50,082 nt of DNA from an uncultured Clostridia bacterium (GCA_934157205.1 CAKPHJ010000007.1:1-50082), one strand, 5' to 3'; counted from the first letter of the stretch, positions 1 through 8,908 are shown. A program made the numbers and translations. The notes: generated by a model not told the origin, from the letters alone.

Positions 1-152
1 TCTCACCTATAAATTTATATCTCGCAAATAGGGTTGCGGTTCACATTTTAATTATAGCAGATATTAAATATCTACTACTATTATATTCATTATACAAACT
101 TTTTATTAAAATATCAAGACTTTTTGTAAAAATTTTTCTATATTTTTTGTCA

Positions 153-359
153 TTATAATTCAATTTCATCTTCTATTTCTTTATGAGAATTTTGATAAGT
201 ATTTGAATTGTTGTAGTCAAATTTTATATTTTTATCATTCTCATCCAAATTATAAGCAAGAACTCCTGCCATAGCTTGTACTATTTGTTCTTCAGTATTA
301 GAATTTATAAACGTAATCTTCAAACCCTTTTTCAGAATTCTCACCCACTTTCTTTTCAA
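153..359 (-). CDS. small hypothetical protein
   Basis: An open frame of 68 codons starting at TTG; a GTG six codons in (position 344) is an alternative start. No strong ribosome binding site is visible for either. The product has a basic N-terminus (residues 1-14) and a polar Asn/Glu/Asp-rich C-terminus ending in an acidic tail. The central segment ITFINSNTEEQIVQAMAG looks like a folded core, but I do not recognise the family. There is no signal peptide or membrane segment. It lies downstream of the SpoIIID-like gene on the same strand, separated by a terminator-like hairpin, so it probably has its own transcript. Coding status is plausible rather than certain. Confidence 0.45.
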   Translation of the reverse strand: MKRKWVRILKKGLKITFINSNTEEQIVQAMAGVLAYNLDENDKNIKFDYNNSNTYQNSHKEIEDEIEL

Positions 360-507
360 TACTATTATTAAAACAAAAAAAATATGACAAAAAATATAAA
401 ATCTAAATCTGCTATTTGTGTTTTAGTTGATAAATATTCATTATCTTTGTTAATTTGTATTATCATTGCTTGATACTATTGTTTTTCGCCATTGATTATT
501 TTTTTAG

Positions 508-543
508 CAAAAAAAACACTCAGATTTAAATATCTAAATGTTT
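508..543 (-). terminator. Rho-independent terminator after the SpoIIID-like gene
   Basis: Inverted repeat with arms at about 515-525 and 532-542, followed on the minus strand by a run of eight T. It starts at the stop codon of the SpoIIID-like gene. Confidence 0.65.
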
Positions 544-783
544 TTATCTTATTACCAATCCCAGTTTCACTACAGGATTCTTCTCTGCTAGAAAAACCTT
601 TTTAATTTCAATACTTTCAGGAATAACATATCTATTTTTAAAACCGTTCTTGAGTGTTACATCTTTGTGTACTGTACTTTTACTTATTCCAAATCGTTTT
701 GCAGCACCTCTTACAGTATCTTTTGATTCTATTATATAATGTGCTAATTTTATAGCACGTTCATCTATTGATATATCTCTCAT
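544..783 (-). CDS. spoIIID: SpoIIID-like sporulation transcription regulator with divergent C-terminus
   Basis: The first half matches SpoIIID, the mother-cell DNA-binding regulator: the N-terminus MRDISIDERA, then a helix-turn-helix (about residues 24-42) with the signature GISKSTVHKDVT. Family members continue with an ERL..IN segment, a K.VL helix and a conserved basic tail with an Arg-His...Arg-Gly-Gly motif. Here, after HKDVT (residue 43), the segment LKNGFKNRYVI replaces the usual one, the helix ESIEIKKVFLAEK is still recognisable, and the basic Arg-Gly-Gly tail is absent. Length (79 residues) is near normal. The start is ATG at 783 with a G-rich site (TATGGGGGTTACTAT) just upstream. It may be a diverged paralogue or a decayed copy; regulator identity is secure only for the N-terminal half. 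The one CGG in the gene is out of frame (AAC GGT). Confidence 0.75.
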   Translation of the reverse strand: MRDISIDERAIKLAHYIIESKDTVRGAAKRFGISKSTVHKDVTLKNGFKNRYVIPESIEIKKVFLAEKNPVVKLGLVIR

Positions 784-795
784 ATAGTAACCCCC

Positions 796-827
796 ATACG
801 AATATTTTTGTTTAATTGTATTCGTAT
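796..827. promoter_or_regulatory. Inverted repeat and possible sigma-E promoter before the SpoIIID-like gene
   Basis: A perfect 9-bp inverted repeat (ATACGAATA at 796-804, TATTCGTAT at 819-827) lies 13 bases before the start codon. On the minus strand the upstream arm contains AATACAAT, seven of eight matches to the sigma-E -10 consensus CATACAAT; the -35 match (GTTCTAAT) is weaker. This fits the known sigma-E dependence of spoIIID, but it is a pattern match only. Confidence 0.4.
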
Positions 828-860
828 AGTAGTATTATTAGAACACTTCATTATTTAGTT

Positions 861-1520
861 CTATAAATTCTCTATTTCTTTTTTATTGTTATAAATTTTG
901 TCTAAAAATTCATCAGGATATTTTTTATCTAAAAAAATTTCTATAGAATTTTTGGCTTCTATATTTTTATGTCTTTGATTTTGTCTATTTACAGCCATAC
1001 TTGATATAGTTATATCAAATATCATAAATATTATAAAAAACACTGTTAATATTCTTATATTTTTTTCATATATAAGTGGTTCTATTTTTTTTAACCATGG
1101 ATATACAATTTTCAAAAACATTATTGCAATAATTCCCCAATATATACAATATAGCAAACAAACTCTTCCATTTAAATTAAGAAAAAATTTACTATAATCC
1201 CATGATACCGTTCCAAAAAATATTTCTTGAAAAAAGGAACATAAATATTCTAATATTCCTCCCATTATTATTCCATATAAAAATGCTTCTTTAGGTTCTT
1301 TAACTTTTGAAATTAATAAATAGTAAGCAATTGCTCCCATCCCATATACTTGAATAAATGGTCCGTAAATTAGTCCTTGTCTAATTTGAAATGCTCTAGT
1401 ATATGCTAATGCGTATAACATTTCTGCAAAAAAGCCAAATACACTTCCTATTATAAATATCCAAAAAATTTTTATTATTTCATTTATTACTTTTCTTTCT
1501 TTTATATTATATTTTTTCAT
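861..1520 (-). CDS. CmpB-family putative ABC transporter permease (integral membrane protein)
   Basis: A 219-residue polytopic membrane protein with about five hydrophobic segments (about residues 18-38, 57-71, 80-101, 121-140, 155-175). Characteristic motifs of the CmpB-type family are visible: GFFAEMLY at 29-36, RQGLIYGPF at 47-55, SWDYS at 106-110 and LNGRVCL at 116-122. The family is annotated as a putative ABC transporter permease, but members usually stand alone and no ATPase is nearby, so transport function is unproven. The C-terminus after residue 177 is charged and probably cytoplasmic. Start is ATG with GCGAGGAAATAA upstream. Monocistronic by position, divergent from the FAD dehydrogenase gene. 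Confidence 0.75.
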   Translation of the reverse strand: MKKYNIKERKVINEIIKIFWIFIIGSVFGFFAEMLYALAYTRAFQIRQGLIYGPFIQVYGMGAIAYYLLISKVKEPKEAFLYGIIMGGILEYLCSFFQEIFFGTVSWDYSKFFLNLNGRVCLLYCIYWGIIAIMFLKIVYPWLKKIEPLIYEKNIRILTVFFIIFMIFDITISSMAVNRQNQRHKNIEAKNSIEIFLDKKYPDEFLDKIYNNKKEIENL

Positions 1521-1629
1521 TTATTTCCTCGCTATTTATATAAATTAATGCTAAAATTTATTTTTTAGATAATTGCATTTGTGAATTGTAACAAATCATT
1601 CGATGAAGTATACAAAATATTTTTTTTAT

Positions 1630-1660
1630 TATAGCATATTAATATTAAATATGCTATAAT
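1630..1660 (+). promoter_or_regulatory. Palindrome overlapping a -10 element before the FAD dehydrogenase gene
   Basis: Arms TATAGCATAT (1630-1639) and ATATGCTATA (1649-1658) form a perfect inverted repeat that runs into a TATAAT box at 1655-1660, about 30 bases before the start codon. The placement suggests an operator or transcript-start hairpin; no -35 element is convincing. Confidence 0.4.
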
Positions 1661-1690
1661 CTATATATATTTTTTATGGAGGTAACTTAC

Positions 1691-3263
1691 ATGATAAGAA
1701 TTAACAATATAAAAATATATTCTAATATTTCAGATCTTGATGTTATGAAACTTACAATTAAAAAAAATAAAATAAATGAAAAAGATATAATAGAATGGCA
1801 TATTGCAAAAAAGTCAATTGATGCAAGAAAAAAAGATGACATTCATTACAATTATTCTATAGACTTTAAATTAAAAAACGAACATAAATATAAAAAATTT
1901 AATACGGTAAAACCTTTTGTTTTACCAGCTATACAAAATAATTTTAAATCTAACTACAATCCAGTTATTGTTGGAGCTGGTCCTTCTGGTCTTTTTTCAG
2001 CTTTAACTCTTATAAAAAATGGTATTACTCCTATTATTATTGAGCAAGGACAACCTGTTGATGAAAGAAAGAAAGATATTGATATTTTTCGAAAAAGTGG
2101 AATTTTAAATACTTTTTCAAATGTTCAATTTGGTGAAGGTGGTGCTGGTACATTTTCTGATGGTAAATTAACAACTGGAATTAATAGCCCTTTTTGTAAA
2201 ACTGTGTTAGAATATTTTGTTAAATTTGGTGCTCCAAAAGAAATTTTATATCTTTCTAAACCTCATATAGGTACTGATAATTTAATTAATATTATTAGAA
2301 ATATTAGAAATTTTGTAATTTCAAATGGTGGAAAATTTTTATTTAATACAAAACTTATTGATTTTAATATAAAAAATAACAAACTAAATTCCATTTTAGT
2401 AAAAAATGTATTAACTTCTTCTATTTCCGAAATCCAAACAGATAATGTTATTCTTGCTATTGGACATAGTTCGCGTGATACTTTTGAAACTTTATATAAA
2501 AGAAATTTTGCTATTGAAAAAAAGAATTTTTCCGTTGGTGTTCGTATTGAACATTTACAGAAATGGATTAATAATTCTCAATATGGTACTTTAACAAAAT
2601 TAGATCTTCCTCCTGCTGACTATAAACTTGCTTATCATTCACCTTCTGGTCGTTCATGTTATACTTTTTGTATGTGCCCTGGAGGTGTTGTTATGGCTTC
2701 TTCTAGTGAGGAAAATACAATTGTTACAAATGGAATGAGTTATTTTTCAAGAAGTGGTATTAATAGTAATTCTGCAATTTTAGTTAATATTACTCCTAAC
2801 GATTTTCTTGGCAGTTCTCCTCTTGCTGGAATATATTTTCAAAAAGAACTTGAAAAAAAAGCTTTTGTTCTTGGTGGTTCCAATTATTTTGCCCCAGTTC
2901 AAAAAGTTGGAGATTTTTTAGAAAATAAAAAAACATCATCACTTGGTATTGTAAAACCATCTTATTTGCCAGGAGTTACTTTGTCTAACTTAAATGATAT
3001 TTTGCCTAATTTTGTTTCTGAAACATTAAAAGAGGGGATTCAATTTTTTGATACTAAATTGAAAAATTTTGCTAATCCTGATAGCATTTTAACTGGTTTA
3101 GAGACCAGAAGTTCTTCTCCTGTTAAAATTATTAGAAATAATAAATTTGTTTCTAACATTGAAGGTGTATATCCATGTGGTGAAGGTGCTCGGTTATGCT
3201 GGTGGAATTATGTCTGCAAGTGTTGATGGTATAAAATGTGCTATTGCATTAATAAATAACTAA
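1691..3263 (+). CDS. FAD-dependent dehydrogenase (COG2509 type), needs +1 shift at CGG 3191
   Basis: An NAD(P)/FAD-dependent oxidoreductase of the uncharacterised clostridial dehydrogenase family. The dinucleotide-binding motif VGAGPSG is at residues 94-100, with the ribose-binding acid E118 (IIIEQG). FGEGGAGTFSDGKL follows, and the family C-terminus GVYPCGEGAGYAGGI is encoded only if the frame changes. In the zero frame, codon 501 is CGG (3191-3193) and translation would end in an unrelated tail of about ten residues. Reading CGGT as one Gly restores GEGA-G-YAGGIMSASVDGIKCAIALINN and ends at TAA 3261-3263, giving 523 residues. The start is ATG 1691, preceded by TGGAGGTAACTTAC; an upstream in-frame ATG at 1676 contains the ribosome binding site and is not the start. 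Confidence 0.85.
3191..3194 (+). other. CGGT recoding site 1 (FAD dehydrogenase)
   Basis: GCT-CGGT-TAT: an extra C precedes the Gly codon GGT of the conserved GEGAGYAGG motif. The zero frame meets TGA eleven codons later. Confidence 0.8.
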
Positions 3264-3266
3264 AAA

Positions 3267-3305
3267 ACAAATTAAAGAAAAATTTTCAATTTTTCTTTAA
3301 TTTGT
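3267..3305. terminator. Bidirectional terminator between convergent genes
   Basis: Near-perfect AT-rich palindrome (ACAAATTAAAGAAAAATT and its complement) centred at 3286 between the FAD dehydrogenase and the cysteine desulfurase. It overlaps the stop codon of the latter and carries T-rich ends on both strands. Confidence 0.65.
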
Positions 3306-4436
3306 AAATTCATTAACAATATTTTTTAAACAATTTATTAAAAAATCTATATCTTCTTTTTTATTTTCTTCTCCAAATGTAAGTCTAAGTGAACTTCTAG
3401 ATAGCTCATCTGATAAACCGATTGCTTTTAATACATGAGAAGGTTCAGAATTTCCAGACGTACATGCTGAACCACTTGAAGCACATATTCCATTTTCATC
3501 TAGTTTTAATAATATGGTTTCTCCTTCAATCCCATTTAAGCATATATTAATATTTCCTGGAAGTCTTTTTTCTAAATCTCCATTTATGTTTATATTTGTA
3601 TTTACTTCTTGCAACCTACTAATAAAATAATCTCTTAGTTCTTTCAAATGATTCATATGGTATTTTAAATTTATATTTGCTAATTCGCATGCTTTACCTA
3701 ATCCTACAATTCCTGCTACATTTTCTGTGCCTGCTCTTCTATTTTTTTCTTGATGTCCCCCTTCTATGAATTTTTCAAAATTTATTCCATTTTTTACATA
3801 TAATGCTCCCACTCCTTTTGGAGCATATAATTTATGACCCGAAAGAGATAATGCTGATATTCCAGTCTTTTTGACATCTATTGGAATATTACCACAAGCT
3901 TGAACTGCATCTGTGTGAAATATTATATTATACATTTTAGCAATATTAGCAATTTGTTCTATTGGTTGTATTGTTCCAATTTCATTGTTTGCATACATGA
4001 TTGTAATTAAAATGGTATCATTTTTTATGCTTTGCCTTAGCTCATCAAGATTTACAAAACCTTTTTTATTTACATTTAAATATGTAACTTTAAAACCTTT
4101 TTTTTCAAGTAATTTACATGTATTTATAACCGCTGGATGTTCAATTTTTGAAGTTATTATATGTCTACCTTTTTTGTAATTTGCATATGCAATTCCTTTT
4201 ATTATTGTATTATCACTTTCAGAACCACAACCTGTAAAATAAATTTCATTTGAATCACAATTTATTAATTCTGCTACTTTTTTCCTAGCATCTTCTATTG
4301 CTCTTTTGGAATTTCGACCTATACTGTATAATGATGAAGCATTTCCATAGTTTTCATGCAAATATGGTAACATTTCATTTAATACCTCATCTTTAATTTT
4401 TGTTGTTGCTGCATTATCAAAATATCTTATTTTCAT
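3297..4436 (-). CDS. cysteine desulfurase (NifS/IscS family)
   Basis: A pyridoxal-phosphate enzyme that removes sulfur from cysteine for Fe-S cluster or tRNA thiolation pathways. Of 379 residues, the key ones are H100 (IEHPAV), D176 (HTDAVQ), the cofactor lysine K202 in SLSGHKLYAPKG, and the persulfide cysteine C325 in SSGSACTSG, where the long active-site loop indicates the IscS/NifS group rather than SufS. The start is taken as ATG 4436, with GAGGAGGAATATC just upstream; an upstream in-frame extension of 11 codons would include this ribosome binding site. No scaffold (iscU) or regulator (iscR) gene is adjacent, so its pathway cannot be assigned from context. Confidence 0.92.
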   Translation of the reverse strand: MKIRYFDNAATTKIKDEVLNEMLPYLHENYGNASSLYSIGRNSKRAIEDARKKVAELINCDSNEIYFTGCGSESDNTIIKGIAYANYKKGRHIITSKIEHPAVINTCKLLEKKGFKVTYLNVNKKGFVNLDELRQSIKNDTILITIMYANNEIGTIQPIEQIANIAKMYNIIFHTDAVQACGNIPIDVKKTGISALSLSGHKLYAPKGVGALYVKNGINFEKFIEGGHQEKNRRAGTENVAGIVGLGKACELANINLKYHMNHLKELRDYFISRLQEVNTNININGDLEKRLPGNINICLNGIEGETILLKLDENGICASSGSACTSGNSEPSHVLKAIGLSDELSRSSLRLTFGEENKKEDIDFLINCLKNIVNEFTN

Positions 4437-4520
4437 GATATTCCTCCTCGAATAATTTATACTGTTCAATCTTAGCTAAAATTGATTAACTACATAGTAT
4501 ATATTATTCAAGAATTTTAG

Positions 4521-5388
4521 TTATGTTTCTGCTCTTAACATCTTTTTTATATTTTTCATATTTTGTTGTGCAATATTATAACCATTATTATAACATTCAT
4601 CTAATTTTTCTATGTCTAATAATCCTGTTTTATCTGTTGCAATTGTTAATATAAATTCACTTTTTCTTAAACTATTCTCTGAAATTTTATTTCCCATTAT
4701 ATCTATTGTTCTCATTGCTATATCCATCATATTACTATTTTCATCTACATCGTCTGCCTTAAAATTTATTGCTATTACTTTATCTGCACCTTGTTTTTTC
4801 ACCTCCAAAACTGGTATATTGTCTAAAACTCCACCATCTAAAAATTTATGATTTTTAAAATTACATGGGCAAAAAATAGCTGGAAAACTACTACTAGCTC
4901 TAACCGCTTTACCTATAGAGATATCAGTAATGTATTTATTATTTTCTTTATTTGTTTTAGGAACTTTATTAGTAAATATATATTCACTTGAATCTGTTAT
5001 ATCAACAGCTGGAATTACTAATGGTAATTTATTTATATCCGAAATGTTATATATTCCCTTTCTTTTGGCAAGTTCATTATACATTTTTTCAATGCTTTCT
5101 CCACTTTTTATTCCTTTTACACAAGTTCTTTTGTTAATAACAAAATTTCCTATACTACTTATTATTGGAGTTGTATTAGCTTCGATTATGTTTTTGGCAT
5201 ATCTTTTAAATAGTATGTATATATAATATGGAGAATATCCGCATTGCATATAAAGATGCAACTAAGCTTCCTGAACTTGTTCCACCTATTGCTGATATTT
5301 TTATTTTATTGTCTTCAAAAGCTTTTAAAGCTCCAGCATGTGCAATTCCTCGTATTCCTCCTCCTGATAAAGCAACACCTAATTTCAA
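4521..5388 (-). CDS. patatin-like phospholipase (RssA/YlbK type), needs +1 shift at CGG 5241
   Basis: A serine acyl hydrolase of the patatin family. The oxyanion motif GGGIRG is at residues 9-14, the nucleophile elbow GTSSG has Ser38, and the catalytic Asp is in LDGGVLDN (about residue 184). The first 49 codons (to SLVASLYAM) end at in-frame CGG 5241-5239. Reading CGGA as one Gly gives YAM-G-YSPYYI, the normal family sequence, and continues to the stop at 4521, 288 residues in total. Without the shift the protein ends after 11 unrelated codons and loses the catalytic Asp. The start is probably TTG 5388, because the GTG at 5397 is part of the ribosome binding site AAGGTG. Confidence 0.82.
5238..5241 (-). 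other. CGGA recoding site 2 (patatin)
   Basis: ATG-CGGA-TAT on the minus strand: an extra C before the conserved Gly of the AMGYSP segment. Confidence 0.8.
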
Positions 5389-5461
5389 ATTTAACACCTT
5401 CTTTTATAATATTGTTTAAATACTACTTTATATATTATTCACTTTTATTTATTTATTAAAC

Positions 5462-5508
5462 AAAAAATCTTAAGTATTTATTATTTTTTCTAAATACTTA
5501 AGATTTTA
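5462..5508. terminator. Hairpin terminator between WG-repeat and patatin genes
   Basis: Arms AAAATCTTAAGTATTTA and TAAATACTTAAGATTTT flank a T-rich loop. It lies downstream of the WG-repeat gene on the minus strand, just before the patatin gene. Confidence 0.6.
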
Positions 5509-5538
5509 TACTATTTAATTATTATTTATAAATTTTAA

Positions 5539-7269
5539 TTAAATTTTATCATCAGTATAATAAAATTCTCCAAATCCATAAACAACTTGATAATATTTTC
5601 CTATAAATGATGGTTCATTTTGATTATTTAGTGTAAACTCTATTTTAGCAATTTCATCTCCATTTTGGTTTATTGAACCCCATTTACCATCTTTTTCAAC
5701 TGAAGCATATCCATATTCATTAAATTCCGTTGCTTTGTCATATTTATAATCTACTATAACATTACCTTCTTTATTTACATATCCCCATTTATTATCTTTC
5801 ATGCTTGCAAATAATTTATTGCTAGTAAATATTTCTGTATTTTTTAATTCTTTTCCATCTTTACTTACATATTTTATTTCACTATCATTATATAATTTTA
5901 TATAATTTTCTTTTATATCTATTGTAGCATTCTTCAATTCACATATCTTCTTCATATCTTTTGAAAATATTTGCATTGTTTTATCACTACTTAATGTTGT
6001 TTGTATTAAGTCTGTTCCTTGAATTTTTTGTAAAGAATCATATTTTATTTCTATCATTGTATTTTCTTTATCATCTATTACACCTAATTTACTATTTTCA
6101 TCACTTACTATAAAATAATTATCATATAAATATGTTATATAATTATATTTTTCTTGAATTAATTGTTTTCCTTCTTTATTTATTACACCATATTTTGTTC
6201 CATTTTGATTATTTATTCTTATTTTATATTTTTCATTACTTGTTTCTAAAATAGCTATATTAGAATCTATATTTGCTTGTGTTCCATTACTGTTGTATAC
6301 AGTCACACCTTGTTCATTTTGTGCATATAAATAAATTCCTGTTATATCGATTTGATTATATTCTACTGGAACTATTTCTTTACCTTCTATATTTCTTATT
6401 CCATATTTTTTGCTTTTTTCTACAACAAAAACCTTATTATTTTCATCATATGTTATTGATTGAAATTCATTATCAATTATTGTATCTTGATTTCTATTTA
6501 CTCCAAATTGTCCGTTTTTTGAACATATTAAATAACTATTGTCTTTATCTTCATTCTCATTTACTCTTTCTATTTGATTATATTCAGTTTTTAATATTTC
6601 TTTTCCTTTATTATTTATATATCCATATCTATATCCATCTTCTGTTTTAATTGAAACTATATATCCTGCATATTTGTATTGATCTGATTCTGTATAATAT
6701 CCATCTACTGATATTTGTTCATATTCAATATTTACAAGTTTTTTTCCTTTTATATTTATTACACCATATTTTTCATTTTGCTTTACTAATAATTCACCTT
6801 CTTTATATGGTAAACTATCTAATTCATCATATATTGCTTTTGTTAATTGCTTACCTTCAAAATTTACTAAACCATATTTTCCATCTTTTTTATATTTTAA
6901 AACACTTTTTTCATACATCAAATCACTAGCAATATTTTTTAATCTTATTGCTTCTATATTATCATAACCATTTAAAATTTCTTCTTTTTTATCATTAAAA
7001 ACTACTGTATTTCCCGATTCAGAACATATAAATAATGGTTTTTCTGGATTTGGTATTTTTATTTCATCATATTTTGAATCTACTATTATATTTCCATTTT
7101 TGTCTATTACTCCATATTTTCCTTCATGTTTTAATACAAAATAATTGTATGAATTTACTTTAGTTATTTCATATTCTTTATTTTTTTGGTTTATGACTTT
7201 ATATGTTAAAAATATTCCTATTACTGCTATTATAATTGCAATTATTACTATAATAAATTTGTTTTTCAT
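5539..7269 (-). CDS. membrane-anchored WG-repeat (KWG) protein
   Basis: A 576-residue protein with an N-terminal signal anchor (about residues 4-27, hydrophobic, preceded by KNK) and no lipobox cysteine. The rest is built of many degenerate WG beta repeats of 35-50 residues with signatures such as GKYGVIDKNG, EKYGVINIKG, KKYGIRNIEG, NKWGYVNKEG and GKWGSINQNG. WG repeats are thought to form an extracellular beta structure; no enzymatic function is known. The start is ATG 7269 with GAGAGG eight bases upstream; an in-frame TTG nine codons earlier lacks a site. It stands alone between terminators, so it is probably a monocistronic exported protein. Confidence 0.85.
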   Translation of the reverse strand: MKNKFIIVIIAIIIAVIGIFLTYKVINQKNKEYEITKVNSYNYFVLKHEGKYGVIDKNGNIIVDSKYDEIKIPNPEKPLFICSESGNTVVFNDKKEEILNGYDNIEAIRLKNIASDLMYEKSVLKYKKDGKYGLVNFEGKQLTKAIYDELDSLPYKEGELLVKQNEKYGVINIKGKKLVNIEYEQISVDGYYTESDQYKYAGYIVSIKTEDGYRYGYINNKGKEILKTEYNQIERVNENEDKDNSYLICSKNGQFGVNRNQDTIIDNEFQSITYDENNKVFVVEKSKKYGIRNIEGKEIVPVEYNQIDITGIYLYAQNEQGVTVYNSNGTQANIDSNIAILETSNEKYKIRINNQNGTKYGVINKEGKQLIQEKYNYITYLYDNYFIVSDENSKLGVIDDKENTMIEIKYDSLQKIQGTDLIQTTLSSDKTMQIFSKDMKKICELKNATIDIKENYIKLYNDSEIKYVSKDGKELKNTEIFTSNKLFASMKDNKWGYVNKEGNVIVDYKYDKATEFNEYGYASVEKDGKWGSINQNGDEIAKIEFTLNNQNEPSFIGKYYQVVYGFGEFYYTDDKI

Positions 7270-7350
7270 ACGTTTTTTCCTCTCTTTTTTTACCAATTTT
7301 TCTTTTTATTTGTAAAATTGATTATATTTAAGCATGTTCTAAAATTCATA

Positions 7351-8664
7351 TTACTGCACATTATTATTTGGTATATTATTTTTACATGCTTTTATTTTTA
7401 GTATTCTTTTGTCTTTATATTCTTCAATTTTATATGTTATCTCTTCTGTATCAATTATTGGTTTCTCTTTTTCTTTGGGTATTCTTCCTAATTTTTCTTG
7501 CAAATATCCTGAAATAGTATCATAATCACCTTCTGGTATATTTGCTTCCATTATTTTATTAACATCATATATTGGCATACTACCTGATAATATATATGTA
7601 TTTTCATCTATTTTTTCATAATCTTTTTCTTCTTTATCATATTCGTCATATATATCACCTACAAGTTCTTCTAATATGTCTTCCATTGTGATTAATCCTG
7701 CTGTTCCACCATATTCGTCTACTATAATTGCAATTTGTTTTTTGTTTTTTTGCAATTCTTTAAAAACTTCATTTATTAGTCTATTTTGAGATACAAAATA
7801 AACTGTTTTTACTATACTTTTTACATTAAATTTCTTTTTATTTATATTTTTTAATATGTCTTTTATATATATAATTCCCTTTATTTCATCAATTGTTTCA
7901 TCATACACTGGTATTCTACTATATTTATATTCTTCTTTTGATAATTCACTTAATAACTCTTCATTGCTAATATTTATATCTACGGCAAATATATCTTTTC
8001 TATGCTTCATTATCTCGGAAACTGTAATATCATTAAATTCAAAAACATTATTTATTAAATCTCTTTCTTCTTCTTTAATTGTTCCCTTTTCTTCACCTTG
8101 ATCTACCATCATTTTTATTTCTTCTTCAGTTACAAGTTCTTCTTCATTTTCATTTACACCAAATATTTTAGAAACACAATTGGTTACCCCTGTTAGTAGC
8201 TTTACAAATGGCAAAGTTATAATTGATATAAAACTAATAAAACCAATTGTTGCATATGATATTTTTTCATAGTTTTTCATAGCAAACCTTTTTGGAACTA
8301 ATTCTCCAAAAACTAGTGTAAAGAAGGACAATATTATTGTTATTATTATAATAGATATATTCTTCCAAACTTCTAAATTTATTACTGGTACCATTCTAAA
8401 TAATATTGGTGCTAATTTTTCTGCAAATACATCTGATGCAAAAGCACTTGATAAAAATCCTGCCAAAGTAATTCCTATTTGAATAGTTGCTAAAAATTTA
8501 CTTGGTGTTTTCAGCATTTTCTCTATTTGTTTTGCTCTTTTATTACCCTCCTTTGCTTTTTTTTCAACTTTCGCTTCATTAAGTGAAAGATACGCTATTT
8601 CTGTAGCTGCAAAAAAAGCATTTAGTGCTATAAGTATAACTAATATAATCAATTGTGAAAACAT
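7351..8664 (-). CDS. hemolysin-family CNNM/CBS/CorC membrane protein
   Basis: A 437-residue protein with the TlyC/CorC architecture: an N-terminal CNNM (DUF21) transmembrane domain (about residues 1-190, starting LIILVILIALNAFFAATEIA), a pair of CBS domains (about 205-335, including KGIIYIKDIL and DEYGGTAGLITMEDILEELVGDI) and a C-terminal CorC/HlyC transporter-associated domain ending near residue 425. Homologues take part in divalent metal (Mg/Co) export or resistance; the hemolysin name is historical. The GGGGGAAAA ribosome binding site lies about 14 bases before ATG 8664. A strong sigma-A promoter is present upstream. Confidence 0.9.
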   Translation of the reverse strand: MFSQLIILVILIALNAFFAATEIAYLSLNEAKVEKKAKEGNKRAKQIEKMLKTPSKFLATIQIGITLAGFLSSAFASDVFAEKLAPILFRMVPVINLEVWKNISIIIITIILSFFTLVFGELVPKRFAMKNYEKISYATIGFISFISIITLPFVKLLTGVTNCVSKIFGVNENEEELVTEEEIKMMVDQGEEKGTIKEEERDLINNVFEFNDITVSEIMKHRKDIFAVDINISNEELLSELSKEEYKYSRIPVYDETIDEIKGIIYIKDILKNINKKKFNVKSIVKTVYFVSQNRLINEVFKELQKNKKQIAIIVDEYGGTAGLITMEDILEELVGDIYDEYDKEEKDYEKIDENTYILSGSMPIYDVNKIMEANIPEGDYDTISGYLQEKLGRIPKEKEKPIIDTEEITYKIEEYKDKRILKIKACKNNIPNNNVQ

Positions 8665-8671
8665 ATTATAA

Positions 8672-8887
8672 TTATTTTCCCCCTTTACTTATGCTCTTTT
8701 TATTTTTTTCAATTGTATTATATATGTTTTTTATTTTTTTTTCAACATTTGTATAAAAGAATTTTTCGTTTGTACCTATTTTCGAACTAATTGATGTCAA
8801 ATATTTCGAGTTTGTCTTATAATGTTCATTTTGCTCTGGAATACATTGAGTCTCTCCGCTTAAAGCTTTTCTAACAAAGCCCCCAGC
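8672..8887 (-). pseudogene. start-less open frame upstream of the CBS/CorC gene
   Basis: An uninterrupted 71-codon frame runs from just after a TAA in the hairpin loop to TAA 8674-8672, ten bases before the CBS/CorC gene. It reads FVRKALSGETQCIPEQ near its start and ends in a Lys/Asn/Ile-rich stretch. There is no ATG or GTG, and the only TTG (in KYLTS) has no ribosome binding site. The length without a stop is unusual for DNA this AT-rich, so it may be the 3' remnant of a gene. No family recognised. Confidence 0.3.
8717..8745 (-). promoter_or_regulatory. Sigma-A promoter for the CBS/CorC gene
   Basis: On the minus strand, TTGAAA (8745-8740), a 17-base spacer and TATAAT (8722-8717), about 50 bases before the start codon. 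Confidence 0.65.
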
Positions 8888-8905
8888 TTATTTGCTGGGG
8901 GCTTT
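8876..8905. terminator. Strong GC-rich hairpin terminator
   Basis: A perfect 12-bp stem AAAGCCCCCAGC/GCTGGGGGCTTT with a six-base loop, T-rich beyond the stem on the plus side. It immediately follows the stop of the coiled-coil hypothetical gene on the minus strand. Confidence 0.75.
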
Positions 8906-8908
8906 CTT

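Noticed and set aside
1..60. Possible tRNA or RNA gene end at the left edge
   Set aside because: A short CGCAA...TTGCG hairpin exists, but no T-arm, CCA end or anticodon arm could be found.
544..783. A tenth CGG frameshift site in the SpoIIID-like gene
   Set aside because: The CGG there is out of frame (AAC GGT) and no shift at it restores the canonical C-terminus.
1691..3263. Interpretation of the broken genes as ordinary pseudogenes
   Set aside because: All nine lesions have the same base, phase and following codon type, and the genes have no other stops or indels; two genes carry two lesions each with intact reading between and after.
8760..8905. Possible small RNA on the plus strand ending at the GC-rich hairpin
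   Set aside because: A TATAAT-like box is present at about 8817, but the -35 spacing is wrong and no conserved RNA structure was recognised.
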